From assembly GCA_937912025.1 (NCBI GenBank), contig CALDOZ010000027.1, forward strand, positions 1 to 64,000: a stretch of 64,000 nt of DNA, in the 5' to 3' direction. The DNA is from an uncultured Clostridia bacterium (GTDB lineage: Bacteria > Bacillota > Clostridia > Christensenellales > Borkfalkiaceae). Below, in pieces: positions 42,746 through 52,908 of the stretch (its first letter is position 1; every line of letters starts with the position of its first letter). The notes under the pieces were generated by a model, which saw only the letters and a program-made list of their open reading frames with translations, made no database searches and had not been told where the DNA came from. The position numbers and the translations under genes were made by a program.

Positions 42746-44140
42746 ATGAAAAATTTTTATTTAGGAATTGATTTTGGAACGTCGTCTATTAAAGCCATTT
42801 TGCAAAGTTTAGACGGCGAAAAACATAAATTAAAAGTAAATTATTTAAGCAACACAGTTAGCGCGTATAAGAGCGCTTTAAAAGAAATAATATCGCTATC
42901 ACTACAAAAAATTAACGGCGGAAATATTTTAGCAATTTCTTTTTCTTCTCAAGTAGGAACGTATATTATAAACGATCAAGACGTTATTTCTTGGCAATCA
43001 CCCGTTGCAAAAGACGAACTCAAGTATATAAAGGAAAGAATTACTAAAGAGCGTTTTATAAAAGAAATTTCTATGCCTCACCCAGATATTATTTCGTATC
43101 CTTTACCACGTCTTTTATACATAAAAAGCAAGTATGGTAACGGCGCTACTATCTTGCAACCTAAAGACTTGTTAATTAAAGAACTTATTGGCGAGACGGT
43201 TACCGACGTTTATTCTATGCGCGGTATAGTTAATCTTCAAACGGGTAAATACGCAAAAGGCATAATGGAAGAACTTGGGCTTGATTTTGTTTTGCCTAAA
43301 GTCAAATTTCCTACCGATTTAGCAGGATGCGTTACCCCCGAAGCGTCTACTGAATACAACTTGCCTATAGGTACGAAAATATTTCTTGGTTGTAACGATT
43401 TTTATGCAGGGCTTATCGGAATGGGTATATATTCTATAGGCGATGCTTTTGAACTTTCTGGAACCAGCGAACACATAGGCTACATATCGTCAAGTTTAGA
43501 TGAAGAAAGTCACGTTAGCGGTGCGTTTTTCAATGGTTTTTGTAATTATGGCGGAACTAAGTCGAGTGGAACGTCTTGCGCTTTCGCAATAAATAATTTT
43601 GGAATAGAACATTTAGACTTTGACGCTCTTATAACTAGTAATCCACCAATATTTTTGCCTTATTTACAAGGTGAGCGCGCCCCTATTTATGATGAAAACG
43701 CTCGTGGAGTGTATTTTGGTTTAAACGAAAAAACCACTAAAAGCGAAATGGCGTACGCTACGCTAGAAGGAGTGGTGTTTAGTTTATACGATATAATTAA
43801 AAGTATGAACGCGCCTAAGTTTAATAGGTTAATTTGCGGTGGCGGTTCATCTAGCGATAAGTTAATGGCTAAGTTAAAGGCAGAGTTGTTTGACGCTGAG
43901 ATTGTTAACGTTGTTGAAAACGATGCGTCGGCGCTTGGAGCAGTTATTCTTGCAATGGTAGGTAGCGGTGAGTTTTTAGACGTGCAAACGGCAATTAAGC
44001 ATCTTGTTGAGTTTAAAGGCAAAACTAAACCTAGTGGTAAATATCGTCAATTATTATTTAAAAGATTTAGTATTTATCGCTCTATATATAACAATTTAAA
44101 AGACACGTTTAAAGAGTTTAGCAGTTTAAAGGAGAATTGA
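42746..44140 (+). CDS. FGGY-family sugar kinase (ROK operon)
   Basis: 464 residues from ATG 42746, which directly follows the dehydrogenase stop; a longer frame begins inside the upstream gene. DFGTSSIKA near 7 is the N-terminal phosphate loop, and LICGGGSSSDKLMAKLKAEL near 370 the adenosine motif. It would phosphorylate the ketose produced by the neighbouring dehydrogenase. The order dehydrogenase, kinase, two MtlD-like enzymes suggests catabolism of one or more polyols. Confidence 0.87.
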   Translation: MKNFYLGIDFGTSSIKAILQSLDGEKHKLKVNYLSNTVSAYKSALKEIISLSLQKINGGNILAISFSSQVGTYIINDQDVISWQSPVAKDELKYIKERITKERFIKEISMPHPDIISYPLPRLLYIKSKYGNGATILQPKDLLIKELIGETVTDVYSMRGIVNLQTGKYAKGIMEELGLDFVLPKVKFPTDLAGCVTPEASTEYNLPIGTKIFLGCNDFYAGLIGMGIYSIGDAFELSGTSEHIGYISSSLDEESHVSGAFFNGFCNYGGTKSSGTSCAFAINNFGIEHLDFDALITSNPPIFLPYLQGERAPIYDENARGVYFGLNEKTTKSEMAYATLEGVVFSLYDIIKSMNAPKFNRLICGGGSSSDKLMAKLKAELFDAEIVNVVENDASALGAVILAMVGSGEFLDVQTAIKHLVEFKGKTKPSGKYRQLLFKRFSIYRSIYNNLKDTFKEFSSLKEN

Positions 44141-44142
44141 AA

Positions 44143-45318
44143 ATGAGTTGTGTAATTTTTGGAGCAGGTAAAATTGCTCGTGGTTTTGTTGGACATTTGC
44201 TTTATTTAAGTAATATTGAATTTACTTTTGTTGAAAAAGTAGACTCGCTTGTAGATTTAATAAATGAAAGAAAACAATATTTAGTCAATATTTTAGGCAA
44301 CGAAAGCAAAAACACGTTAGTAAAGGGCGTTAAAGCGTTAAAGTTTTCTCAAAAAGAAGAAATTGCAAACGCAATAGCGCAAGCGGACTGTGTCTTTGAT
44401 GCGGTAGGCGGTAAAAATTTAGCCGAAATAGTACCTTTTTTAACGGCGGGAATTGAAAAACGCGCTGAAATTAACGCTAAGCCTATAAACTTTATTACTT
44501 GTGAAAACTGGAAACTTCCGGCAGATATTTTGCGTAAGGGAATAAGCGAACAAATTTCTCCTAAATACCGTGAGTTTTTTGAAAGTAGCGTGGGAATTAC
44601 CGAAGCGGTAATAATGCGTTCGGCAATAGAGTCGACAAAAGACATGCTTGACAAAGATCCGCTCGTAGTAAACGTGCAAGATTTTTGGGAATTTCCGTTT
44701 GATGCAAGTCGCATAAAAGCGCCTATGCCTGACGGTATGATTTGTTTAAAGCCTATTTATCAATTTACAGGTTTTTTAGAGCGTAAGTTTTATACTTACA
44801 ACGCTGCAAACGGAACGACTTCGTTCGTGGGCGCGTTACTTGGTTATAAATACATATCTGAAGCCGCTTACGACGAGCGTATTTTGAAATTGCTTGACGG
44901 TGTGTATACTGAAACGGCAACGGCGCTTTCTAAAAAACATAATTTTCCGTTTGATGAACAATGGGAGTTTACGCGAACGTCGCTTAATAAACTTCAAGAT
45001 AAAAATATAGTTGATTATATTGAAAGAAACGCGCGTGACCCAATTAGAAAACTTGGAAAAGACGATCGCTTAGTAGGTTCAGCGCGCTTGTGTCTTGAAT
45101 ATGGTGTAATTCCTGAAAATTTAGCAGTTGCAATTGCTTGCGCAATGCACTACGACGAGCCATCCGATGAATTCTCCGTTAAGTTAAAACAAATTCGTGA
45201 AGAAGAAGGATACGACGCAATTTTGCAAAAAGTATGTTCGCTTGAACCTAATGGAATTCTTGGAACTTTAATAAAGCAAAAAATTGCATTAATTAAAGAG
45301 TGGGGCTGGTTAAAATGA
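44143..45318 (+). CDS. Mannitol-1-phosphate 5-dehydrogenase-like protein, first paralog
   Basis: 392 residues from ATG 44143 (site AAAGGAG). It belongs to the long-chain polyol dehydrogenase family: Rossmann GAGKIARGF near 6, a central ITEAVIMRSAIES strand, and the catalytic-domain stretch FLERKFYTYNAANG near 208 with the Lys and Asn typical of MtlD. It interconverts a polyol phosphate and a ketose phosphate with NAD. It overlaps the next gene, a diverged paralog, by four bases. Confidence 0.85.
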   Translation: MSCVIFGAGKIARGFVGHLLYLSNIEFTFVEKVDSLVDLINERKQYLVNILGNESKNTLVKGVKALKFSQKEEIANAIAQADCVFDAVGGKNLAEIVPFLTAGIEKRAEINAKPINFITCENWKLPADILRKGISEQISPKYREFFESSVGITEAVIMRSAIESTKDMLDKDPLVVNVQDFWEFPFDASRIKAPMPDGMICLKPIYQFTGFLERKFYTYNAANGTTSFVGALLGYKYISEAAYDERILKLLDGVYTETATALSKKHNFPFDEQWEFTRTSLNKLQDKNIVDYIERNARDPIRKLGKDDRLVGSARLCLEYGVIPENLAVAIACAMHYDEPSDEFSVKLKQIREEEGYDAILQKVCSLEPNGILGTLIKQKIALIKEWGWLK

Positions 45319-46388
45319 AAAAAGTAATAATTATAGGCGCTGGCAAAACGGGTAGGGGTTTTTTAGCAAGGTTACTTAACGGCAACGAAATTATTTTTAT
45401 TGATAAAAACGAGCAACTTGTAAACTTGCTAAACAAACAAAAGTCAATAGACGTTTGCTTTTTTGGAAACAAGAAAGAGCCTATCAAAGTCAATTTTGAA
45501 AAAGCAATTACTTGGAATAACGTTTGCTCTACCGATTTTGAAAACGTTGAAAGTATTTTTGTGTCGGTTGGTGGAAGCAATCTTGTAGACGTTGGAAAAA
45601 ACCTAAAAAATTACGTTAACGCTACAAATAAAATTATTGTATGCGAAAACGCGTCTAAACCCGCAAAAAAGTTATATGAAGCAATGGGTGTAGAAGGTAT
45701 TAGAATTGCCGAGTCCACCGTATTTTGTACCACTATTGAAAAAGAAAATTCAAGTTTGACAATCAATTCTGAATGGTACCCTTACTTGCAATACGATGCT
45801 GACGTTTTTTCTGGCGATATACCCGCATTAGATAATATAAAGCCAATAAAAAATTTTGGTGGATTTTTAGATAGAAAACTTTATACCTACAATAGCGCAA
45901 GTTGTATTATTGCTTACTTAGGCGCTTTAAAAGGATATACGGTGTATTCAGATGCTGCTAACGATAGTGAAATTTTAGAGTTGCTTGATAAAAATTATCA
46001 AATTATTAACGAGTGTATTTGCGCTGAATACGGTTATGAAGAAAACGATCAAAAAGAGTTTGCGCTACTTTCTCGAGATAAGTTTACAGACAAAACTTTA
46101 GTTGATACGGTAGCGAGAAACGCGCGTGAACCACAGCGCAAAATAACAAAAACTGAACGTATAGTTGCGCCGTTACTTCTTCAAATAAAATATGGTAAAG
46201 ACAGTTCCGTTTTAGAAAAAACTTTAGCGGCGGCGTTGCTTTATACCCCTAACGAAGAAAGCGAATGGAATAATATTCTCAGTCAAAAAGGGTACGAAGG
46301 CGTGCTTACCGACCTTTGCGGTTTAGATAGTAATAGCGACGTATTTAATAGAGTTTTACTAATGGCTAAAACTAAAAAAATCCTATAA
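45315..46388 (+). CDS. Mannitol-1-phosphate 5-dehydrogenase-like protein, second paralog
   Basis: 357 residues from ATG 45315, inside the upstream stop (ATGA). Rossmann GAGKTGRGF near 7, and FLDRKLYTYNSASC near 190, align with the same motifs of the preceding gene, but overall identity is low. The pair is an old tandem duplication rather than a recent one. They may use different polyol phosphates or form a mixed complex. Last gene of the ROK operon. Confidence 0.83.
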   Translation: MKKVIIIGAGKTGRGFLARLLNGNEIIFIDKNEQLVNLLNKQKSIDVCFFGNKKEPIKVNFEKAITWNNVCSTDFENVESIFVSVGGSNLVDVGKNLKNYVNATNKIIVCENASKPAKKLYEAMGVEGIRIAESTVFCTTIEKENSSLTINSEWYPYLQYDADVFSGDIPALDNIKPIKNFGGFLDRKLYTYNSASCIIAYLGALKGYTVYSDAANDSEILELLDKNYQIINECICAEYGYEENDQKEFALLSRDKFTDKTLVDTVARNAREPQRKITKTERIVAPLLLQIKYGKDSSVLEKTLAAALLYTPNEESEWNNILSQKGYEGVLTDLCGLDSNSDVFNRVLLMAKTKKIL

Positions 46389-46426
46389 AAAGTCATACTT
46401 TTTACAGTAATTAAGGAGATATTTGT

Positions 46427-48574
46427 ATGAACAAAATGTCGCTTAACGGCAAATGGAATTACAGAATAGGAAAGGGCGCGTGGGAGCAAATTGTCGTTCC
46501 TTTTTCAAAAGTGCCCGTTGGGTATTTTGAGTGTGAAAAAACGTTTGATTTGCCAAGTGGAGCAAAAAAGTTTTTTCTAACGTTTGACGGAATAACGTAT
46601 TATGCAAAAGTGTTTTTAAACGGCAAGTTCGTTGGTGAAATGCAACCGTATTGCGAATATAAGTTTGACGTTACGGATACAGTAACTAAAACGGGTAATC
46701 TTTTAAGCGTTCAAATACAAGATATAGAGCCTGAGTTTGGTCCGTCGGCAGGGTGGTGTAATTATAGCGGTATTATTCGCGACGTTTATTTAGAGTATTG
46801 CGACGGCGGATACATAAACGACGTGTTTTTCTATTGTAATTTAACAAATAATTACAAGTCGGCTAATTACGTCGTTGAATTAGACGTTTTAAATACCGCG
46901 CAAGATAGCAAAATTGAAGTTATATTAAAAAACGGGCAATGCGTTATAGATAGTCATTTAATTGATGCAACTCAAAAAGTTATAAATGGCAACGTAAATA
47001 ACGTGTTGTTATGGTCGCCGGACGAGCCTAATTTATACCAACTTTACGTTAAACTTATAAATAAAGACGGCGTCGTTGATGAATATTCATGTAACGTAGG
47101 ATTTAGGGAGTTTAAAACTAATCGTCATCGCTTTTTACTTAACGGTAAGGAGTTGTTTTTACAAGGCGTATGTAAGCACGAAATTGTTGGCGACTACGGG
47201 CACGTCGTTCCTATTGACGTAATTGAGCGCGAATTAATTAGGATAAAACAAACGGGCTGTAATTACGTTAGGTTAGTTCATTATCCACATTGTAAACAAA
47301 CGTTAGATATAGCGGACAAAATAGGAATTATGGTGTCGGAAGAGCCAGGGCTTTGGTGGTCTGACACTTCAAACCCTAAAATTAGCGCCGGAAGTTTAGA
47401 AGTTTTAAAACGAACTATATTGCGTGATAGAAATCACCCAAGCATAATGTTTTGGTTATCTTTTAACGAATGCTTATTTACCGAACAGTTTTTAATTGAT
47501 TCTGTTAACGTGTGTAGGAAATACGACCCGTCAAGGCTAGTATCGGGCGCTAACTGTATGAGTGACGAAGATACGTTAAAATATTATAATATTTGTGGTT
47601 TTGATTTTTACACCATGCACCCTTATTACGCAACTATGGAAAGGGCGTTGCGTTCGGCTGAAATTTTATACGATAAACCGTTGTTGTTTACCGAGTGGGG
47701 AGGATATTTTGTTTACGACAATCCGCATTTGATTAGCGATTTCATAAAAGAAATGTACGCAATGTATTTAAGCAATGCCGATAAAAAGGCGCTTGCCGGC
47801 GCGTGTTTTTGGTATTGGGCGGAAGTAGAAGATTTTAATAGGGGCAAGCCTGCTTGTATAAACGGCGTGTTAAAAGAGGCGTTAGTTGATAAATTTGGCA
47901 ATAAAACTAGTATTTACGATGCTTTTTGTAATGCTTGGAAAGAGGCAAAAATTACTGAAAACGTTATAGATGAGTACGAGTTTAATTTGATTGGAAACGT
48001 TAATTATTCTAAGAGCGCTGTTTGCGTAGCAAAAACTGAAGTTGCAAGCCTACTTGAAAGCGTTAACGCTCGTAGGTATAACCATTTAGAATCAATGCGT
48101 TATAGAATTATAAAAGTAGGACCTATTTTAAAAGAAAACGAGCAAGGCATTATTAGTAAAATTCCAAACGTTTTAAAAGATTTTGAAAGTTTGCAGTTTG
48201 AAGTTGACGGTTGTAGTAATCAAATAACAATTATCGGAGCGGTAAGTTTAATTAAGGGATTTCCGCTTGGTGGTGAGTATGGTGAAAGCGCGTGCGTTAT
48301 GCAAATTGAATGCGACGACGGAGAAATTATTAAGTACGAACTTTTAAACGGAGTGCATTTTACTACAGCGCTTACAACGATAGCGTCTTCAAGAATAAAT
48401 CCCGTTTGCGAAAAAGCAACCGTATATGCAAAATTTAGTTATGAAAAGAATTTTGAAAATTATATTATAAATAAGTTGACCTTTAATTTGCTTAGCGAAA
48501 AACACATTAAAAAAATAACGTTTAACTCTTTAAACAAAGGGTATGAATTGTTGTTTTATAGCGTTCTTATTTGA
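46427..48574 (+). CDS. GH2 glycoside hydrolase (beta-glucuronidase/galactosidase type)
   Basis: 715 residues. N-terminal jelly-roll (SLNGKWNYRIGKG near 5), immunoglobulin-like domain near 130-230, then the catalytic barrel with acid/base Glu348 in WLSFNEC and nucleophile Glu423 in LLFTEWGG. NxRxxHYPH (NYVRLVHYPH near 279) is the usual family 2 substrate loop. A C-terminal ~200-residue tail is unassigned. Glucuronide, galactoside or mannoside specificity cannot be decided. No signal peptide. RBS AAGGAG. Confidence 0.9.
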   Translation: MNKMSLNGKWNYRIGKGAWEQIVVPFSKVPVGYFECEKTFDLPSGAKKFFLTFDGITYYAKVFLNGKFVGEMQPYCEYKFDVTDTVTKTGNLLSVQIQDIEPEFGPSAGWCNYSGIIRDVYLEYCDGGYINDVFFYCNLTNNYKSANYVVELDVLNTAQDSKIEVILKNGQCVIDSHLIDATQKVINGNVNNVLLWSPDEPNLYQLYVKLINKDGVVDEYSCNVGFREFKTNRHRFLLNGKELFLQGVCKHEIVGDYGHVVPIDVIERELIRIKQTGCNYVRLVHYPHCKQTLDIADKIGIMVSEEPGLWWSDTSNPKISAGSLEVLKRTILRDRNHPSIMFWLSFNECLFTEQFLIDSVNVCRKYDPSRLVSGANCMSDEDTLKYYNICGFDFYTMHPYYATMERALRSAEILYDKPLLFTEWGGYFVYDNPHLISDFIKEMYAMYLSNADKKALAGACFWYWAEVEDFNRGKPACINGVLKEALVDKFGNKTSIYDAFCNAWKEAKITENVIDEYEFNLIGNVNYSKSAVCVAKTEVASLLESVNARRYNHLESMRYRIIKVGPILKENEQGIISKIPNVLKDFESLQFEVDGCSNQITIIGAVSLIKGFPLGGEYGESACVMQIECDDGEIIKYELLNGVHFTTALTTIASSRINPVCEKATVYAKFSYEKNFENYIINKLTFNLLSEKHIKKITFNSLNKGYELLFYSVLI

Positions 48575-48603
48575 CGGGCAAAAAATTTTAAAGAATAATA
48601 AAA

Positions 48604-48639
48604 GAGTGGATTTTTCCTAGGAAAAATCCACATTTTTTA
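48604..48639. terminator. Bidirectional terminator, perfect palindrome
   Basis: GTGGATTTTTCC-TA-GGAAAAATCCAC is self-complementary over 26 bp and followed by a T run. It separates the GH2 gene from the convergent genes beyond it. Confidence 0.85.
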
Positions 48640-48654
48640 ACGTTATAAAATATA

Positions 48655-49593
48655 TTAATTAGAGTTTTTAACAAGCGCTGTAATATCAACGTCGCCGTAA
48701 AGGGCTTTATAATCGTCACCTAAAAAACAACCGAAAGTAGAGATGTAATTAAATCCTTTTTGCTTATAAAAAGCTATATCTTTTTCAAGTTGGTTTTCAT
48801 TAAGGGTAAATTTTTTAGGCGGTTTTTTCCAGCTAGAAAACAAAGAGTTGTCGTACCAGTATTCTAATACTTTTACGTCGCTACCGCTAAAATACTCTAT
48901 AAGTGGGCTTATCATATCAAACTCACGTTTAATTCTAAACTCGGCGTTTTCAGTTTTGTTTACGTATTTTTCAAACGGCGCGTATTCTAAAAACACTCCG
49001 TCGTCTGGTTTTACGGTTGGTAAAACAACGGTGTCGTAATACGCTAAATAAGCAAGTTTTGCGTTAGGTTTAACCTTTCTAATAGCCCGTTGCATAGCGT
49101 TAACAACAGTAAGCGCTTGGTCTGACGGCGACATTTTTTTACACTTATCGCAATGGCAATGAAGGTCAAAGCCATCATCAAACCAAAAATAAAAATTATC
49201 GCTACTTGCATATAAATCAAGGGCAAGGCGGACGCTATTTTCACATACTAAGTTTAGCGCGTCTTGATTGCTTACGCAAAAGTTTTTATCGCAATTTCGC
49301 TTACCGTCTTTATCAACTCTAAAATATTCCGGGTGACAATAAAAAAGATGCCTAGGCATTAAGTAGCCCATTGCGTGCAATTCATACTCAACGTCAAGTC
49401 CAACTTCTTTAGCGTAGTCTAAAAGTTTACGCATTTTAGGCGTTTTTAAATGCTTAACAAGTTGAGTTAACGACTTATATGAGTTCTCTCCACCTTCTGG
49501 GTGAATGCCCAAGCAGGTATATCCCGACTTTACAAGTTGGTCTATCTTTTCAACGCTTATTTCGTCTGGGTGAACGATAAATTGTGTTTTCAT
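48655..49593 (-). CDS. DUF4838-like putative glycan-active protein
   Basis: 312 residues. The region HPEYFRVDKDGKRN...CVSNQDALN near 84-110 and the cysteine cluster CHCDKC near 144-150 are typical of DUF4838 domains, which occur in alpha-glucuronidase-like proteins. The N-terminal half reads as one (beta/alpha) barrel with FWFDDGFD near 136 as a possible acidic centre. It is only ~310 residues, whereas DUF4838 is usually part of much larger proteins. No signal peptide. It sits 20 bp downstream of an FGGY kinase gene. Confidence 0.65.
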   Translation of the reverse strand: MKTQFIVHPDEISVEKIDQLVKSGYTCLGIHPEGGENSYKSLTQLVKHLKTPKMRKLLDYAKEVGLDVEYELHAMGYLMPRHLFYCHPEYFRVDKDGKRNCDKNFCVSNQDALNLVCENSVRLALDLYASSDNFYFWFDDGFDLHCHCDKCKKMSPSDQALTVVNAMQRAIRKVKPNAKLAYLAYYDTVVLPTVKPDDGVFLEYAPFEKYVNKTENAEFRIKREFDMISPLIEYFSGSDVKVLEYWYDNSLFSSWKKPPKKFTLNENQLEKDIAFYKQKGFNYISTFGCFLGDDYKALYGDVDITALVKNSN

Positions 49594-49613
49594 ACAAACT
49601 TAACCTTTTATAA

Positions 49614-51152
49614 TTAGTCTTTTAAATCTATAGACGCGTATTTTTCAGCGCGTAACCCCTTTTTATAATTTTCTAAGAAACGGTTACATTTTTCAAGTTC
49701 TTTTTCGCTTGCCATAACTTCCGTTTTCTTAGCAGTTTTGAATATTTCGTTTAAAAAGTTTGATAGCGAAACAGAGTTGTTTAACGCGTAAAGCGCAAGT
49801 AACGCCATACCCCAAGCGCCACCTTCAGACGCCGTTTGCATAACCGTTACTGGAGTTTTTAATACGGCGCTCGTTGCGTTTTGTCCAACAAAATCCGTTT
49901 TGTAAAAACCGCCGTGAGCGTAAACTTTTTCGATTTCAGCGCCTTCTTTTTGCAAAATATCTTTACCAAGAGCAAGCGTTGCAATAGCAGAATAAATTTG
50001 CGCTTGCATAAAGTTTGCTAAATTCATTTCACCGCTTGGTTTTCTCATAACGAGCGGAGCGCCAACGTCAGTTCCGGCAAGCGGTTCGCCCGCTAAGAAG
50101 TTATAACTTATAAGTTCGCCAACGTTATCGTCGCTTTTTAAAGAAATTTCAAAAAGTTTATCGTAAAGTTGACCTTTAGTTGCATTTCCGCCAAACAAAG
50201 TAACTACTTCGCTAAACAAACTAACCCATTCGTTAATTTCAGTAGTGCAGTTATTTGCGTGAACTAACGCGGCAGGATATCCGTCAGGCGTTGCAATAAC
50301 GTCAATTTCTTTATAATAATTTTGTAATGGTTTTTGTAAAATCAAAGTGAAGTTAGCGCTCGTTCCAGACGACACGTTACCCGTTTTAGGCGCAACGCTA
50401 TTAGTTGCTATCATGCCCGTTCCCATATCGCCTTCAGGTGGGCATAATAAAACTCCCGCTTTTAAATTACCGCTAACGTCTAACCATTTAGCGCCTTGCT
50501 CAGTCAATGCGCCGGCGTTTTCGCCTGCTACCATTACTTTAGGAAGCAACGTTTCAAAGCGCGCGTCAATACCTTTGCTTTTTAAAAGGGAGTTAAACTT
50601 GTTAAGCATATTAGCGTCGTAATCGTTGTTCGTTACAGGGAACATTCCAGATGCGTCGTTAATACCAAGAACTCTATTTCCCGTCAAACGATAATGAACG
50701 TAACCTGCAAGCGTTGTAAGGTGCGCTACGTTTTTAACGTGGTCAAGCCCTTCTAAAACAGATTGATAGTACTGTGAAACGCTCCAACGCATAGGCACGT
50801 TAAAGTTGAATAACGATGAAAGTTCGCTAGACGCTTTTGCCGTATTAGTATTTCTCCACGTTCTAAACGGAGCGAGTAAAACGTCGTTTTTATCAAACGC
50901 TAAGTAACCGTGCATCATTCCCGATATACCTATGGCGTCAACGCTTGTTAAAGGCTTACCGTAATTTTGTATTAAATTAGCGTAACTTGATTGTAGACCT
51001 TTTTCAACTTCGTCAAGCGAGTACGACCAATACCCGTCTACAAGTTGGTTTTCCCATTCGTAAACGCCACTAGCAATAACGGTTGCTTTTTCGTCGATTA
51101 ATACCGACTTAATTCTTGTTGAACCTAACTCTAAACCTAAAACTAAACCCAT
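49614..51152 (-). CDS. FGGY-family kinase, xylulo/ribulokinase-like
   Basis: 512 residues. ELGSTRIKSVLID near 7 is the N-terminal phosphate loop; GMMHGYLAF near 76, GNVSSGTSANF near 258 and VYAHGGFYKTDFVG near 414 line up with the FGGY fold. The longer chain and the GYWSY stretch near 40 are closer to ribulokinase/xylulokinase than to glycerol kinase. First gene of a minus-strand pair with the DUF4838-like gene. RBS AAGGA. Substrate unknown. Confidence 0.85.
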   Translation of the reverse strand: MGLVLGLELGSTRIKSVLIDEKATVIASGVYEWENQLVDGYWSYSLDEVEKGLQSSYANLIQNYGKPLTSVDAIGISGMMHGYLAFDKNDVLLAPFRTWRNTNTAKASSELSSLFNFNVPMRWSVSQYYQSVLEGLDHVKNVAHLTTLAGYVHYRLTGNRVLGINDASGMFPVTNNDYDANMLNKFNSLLKSKGIDARFETLLPKVMVAGENAGALTEQGAKWLDVSGNLKAGVLLCPPEGDMGTGMIATNSVAPKTGNVSSGTSANFTLILQKPLQNYYKEIDVIATPDGYPAALVHANNCTTEINEWVSLFSEVVTLFGGNATKGQLYDKLFEISLKSDDNVGELISYNFLAGEPLAGTDVGAPLVMRKPSGEMNLANFMQAQIYSAIATLALGKDILQKEGAEIEKVYAHGGFYKTDFVGQNATSAVLKTPVTVMQTASEGGAWGMALLALYALNNSVSLSNFLNEIFKTAKKTEVMASEKELEKCNRFLENYKKGLRAEKYASIDLKD

Positions 51153-51468
51153 GATTTTATAATTCCTTATTAGTGATAGTTTAATTATATAATAAAAACC
51201 GCAATAAATCTATGTAAAATTGTACAAATACCAGTAAATACGTTTATTATACACCGCTATTTTAAAATTGTTTTTTAGTTTTGTCAATACTCAAATTATC
51301 TTTTTTAATTGTGTTTAGTTAGAAGGAATACTAATTAAAACCGACGTGTTTTAATAAATATATTTATATAAAATTATAGGTTTTGTCTTGAAAAAGGCGT
51401 TTTTATATGCTATATTATAATAAAAAATGGCATAAGCAAAAACTTAATTAAGCTATTAGGAGGCAATA
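51153..51468. promoter_or_regulatory. Divergent intergenic region, promoter toward 51469
   Basis: A 316-bp AT-rich gap. Toward the right: TTGAAA (51388-51393), 17-base spacer, TATATT (51411-51416), and AGGAGG at 51460. Toward the kinase a TATAAT is present (near 51190) without a strong -35. No other structure is seen. Confidence 0.55.
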
Positions 51469-52521
51469 ATGGATAGTAATAAACAATTAGAAGAAGATAG
51501 CATAATTTTACTCAATAAAGACGTTGAGCAGTTTGTAATTCAATCAGCTCTACCACGCACGCAAATATATTTTAAAGACTATTTTAAAGATAAATTTAAG
51601 CCTATTTCATTCGTTCACTCGGCAGATATGCACAACGTTTTAAGTGTTTGGAATCGCATGGTAGAATACGTCAATTATTATAAAGATTACATTTCGTTTA
51701 TTCTTCATACGGGCGATTATTGTGGAGGAAGTCAAAAACTATACACCGACTTTTATAAAGACGGATTAAAATGCGTTCATCCTATATATAATTGCGTGGG
51801 AAATCATGATTGTTACGACGGTAATGGAAAATGGGAACTTGCGCCTAAAAAAACGACGTACGATTTGTTGTTTAATGATATTAGTGGTTGGGACGTTAAC
51901 TTTCATAACGTAGAAAACTCTATGAGTTATTATAAAGATTTCCCTGAAAGTAATTTAAGATTAATTGTGCTTGATGATTATTATGACGTAAAAGATGCTC
52001 GTGTTTGGCTTAAGAGTATTCTTGATGATGCGAAATTAAAGGGATTGCACGTTATAACAGCGCAACACGAATTAACTGGGGATGTAACTAATACTATGGG
52101 TGTCAAGTTCAATACTTTAGACGATTACGTTGGTTACGTTAAAAGCAATATTCCACAAACAGAAAACTTATTTGATTATGCATATAGACAGTTGTTTGAA
52201 GACGTTATTGCTGAATTTATATCTCAAGGTGGTAAATTTATTTGCAATTTGGCAGGCCACGAGCACGTTGATTATTTTGGTTATACAAACAAAGGTGTTT
52301 TGAACGTATGTGTTCCAAACGGCACTAATTGGGATTTAATTAGCGACACAAAAAGGGTAGACGGAACTAAAACTATGGATTGTTTTAACATAGTTGCGAT
52401 AGATACTGACATTGGTCTTTTAAAAATAATTAGAGTTGGCGCAAACGTCGACCATTATATGCGTAAAAAGACTGCTATTTGTTATGATTATATAAACAAA
52501 AAAGTTATTAGCGAAATTTAA
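51469..52521 (+). CDS. Calcineurin-like metallophosphoesterase
   Basis: 350 residues. The metal-binding motifs are in order: HSADMH near 45, HTGDYCGG near 80 (GD), VGNHDCYDG near 109 (GNHD), AQHELTGD near 199 (H) and AGHEHVDYF near 262 (GHxH). It cleaves a phosphoester or cyclic phosphodiester. The target could be a sugar phosphate, nucleotide or phospholipid headgroup. First gene of an operon with two small unknown genes and a GH20 enzyme. Confidence 0.87.
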   Translation: MDSNKQLEEDSIILLNKDVEQFVIQSALPRTQIYFKDYFKDKFKPISFVHSADMHNVLSVWNRMVEYVNYYKDYISFILHTGDYCGGSQKLYTDFYKDGLKCVHPIYNCVGNHDCYDGNGKWELAPKKTTYDLLFNDISGWDVNFHNVENSMSYYKDFPESNLRLIVLDDYYDVKDARVWLKSILDDAKLKGLHVITAQHELTGDVTNTMGVKFNTLDDYVGYVKSNIPQTENLFDYAYRQLFEDVIAEFISQGGKFICNLAGHEHVDYFGYTNKGVLNVCVPNGTNWDLISDTKRVDGTKTMDCFNIVAIDTDIGLLKIIRVGANVDHYMRKKTAICYDYINKKVISEI

Positions 52522-52537
52522 TTTAAAGGAGAAAATT

Positions 52538-52906
52538 ATGAAAAATTTGAGTGAAAAGTTGCAAAAATTAATAGTTTGGCTTACAGGGTACTTAAACGTG
52601 ATAGCGTTTTTTATAGCGGGCGGATACGTTTATTTAAACACTGATAGCGAAGACGTGAAAACGTCGTCTAAAACGGTGCTATATTTAGTGGCAGGATTTA
52701 CAGGTCTTGAAATTTTACGCTCTATTATTTACAATATACTATCACTTGTTAATGTTGATTATACAACTCTTAATGCGTTTAGCGACGTTGCGCTTGTCCT
52801 TAGCATTATAAAAGCGATAGTTTTCGTTACACTTTTTATTCTTGATTTATGCTCAATTAAAATAATTCCAATAAAAACTACTGCAAAAAATAAATTTATG
52901 GAGTAA
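52538..52906 (+). CDS. Small integral membrane protein, unknown
   Basis: 122 residues with three likely transmembrane segments (about 12-32, 45-65 and 86-106). The layout suggests a small helper or a holin-like/transport accessory protein, but no family is recognised. RBS AAAGGAG; 17 bp after the phosphoesterase and two bases before the next gene, so it belongs to that operon. Confidence 0.7.
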   Translation: MKNLSEKLQKLIVWLTGYLNVIAFFIAGGYVYLNTDSEDVKTSSKTVLYLVAGFTGLEILRSIIYNILSLVNVDYTTLNAFSDVALVLSIIKAIVFVTLFILDLCSIKIIPIKTTAKNKFME

Positions 52907-52908
52907 TT

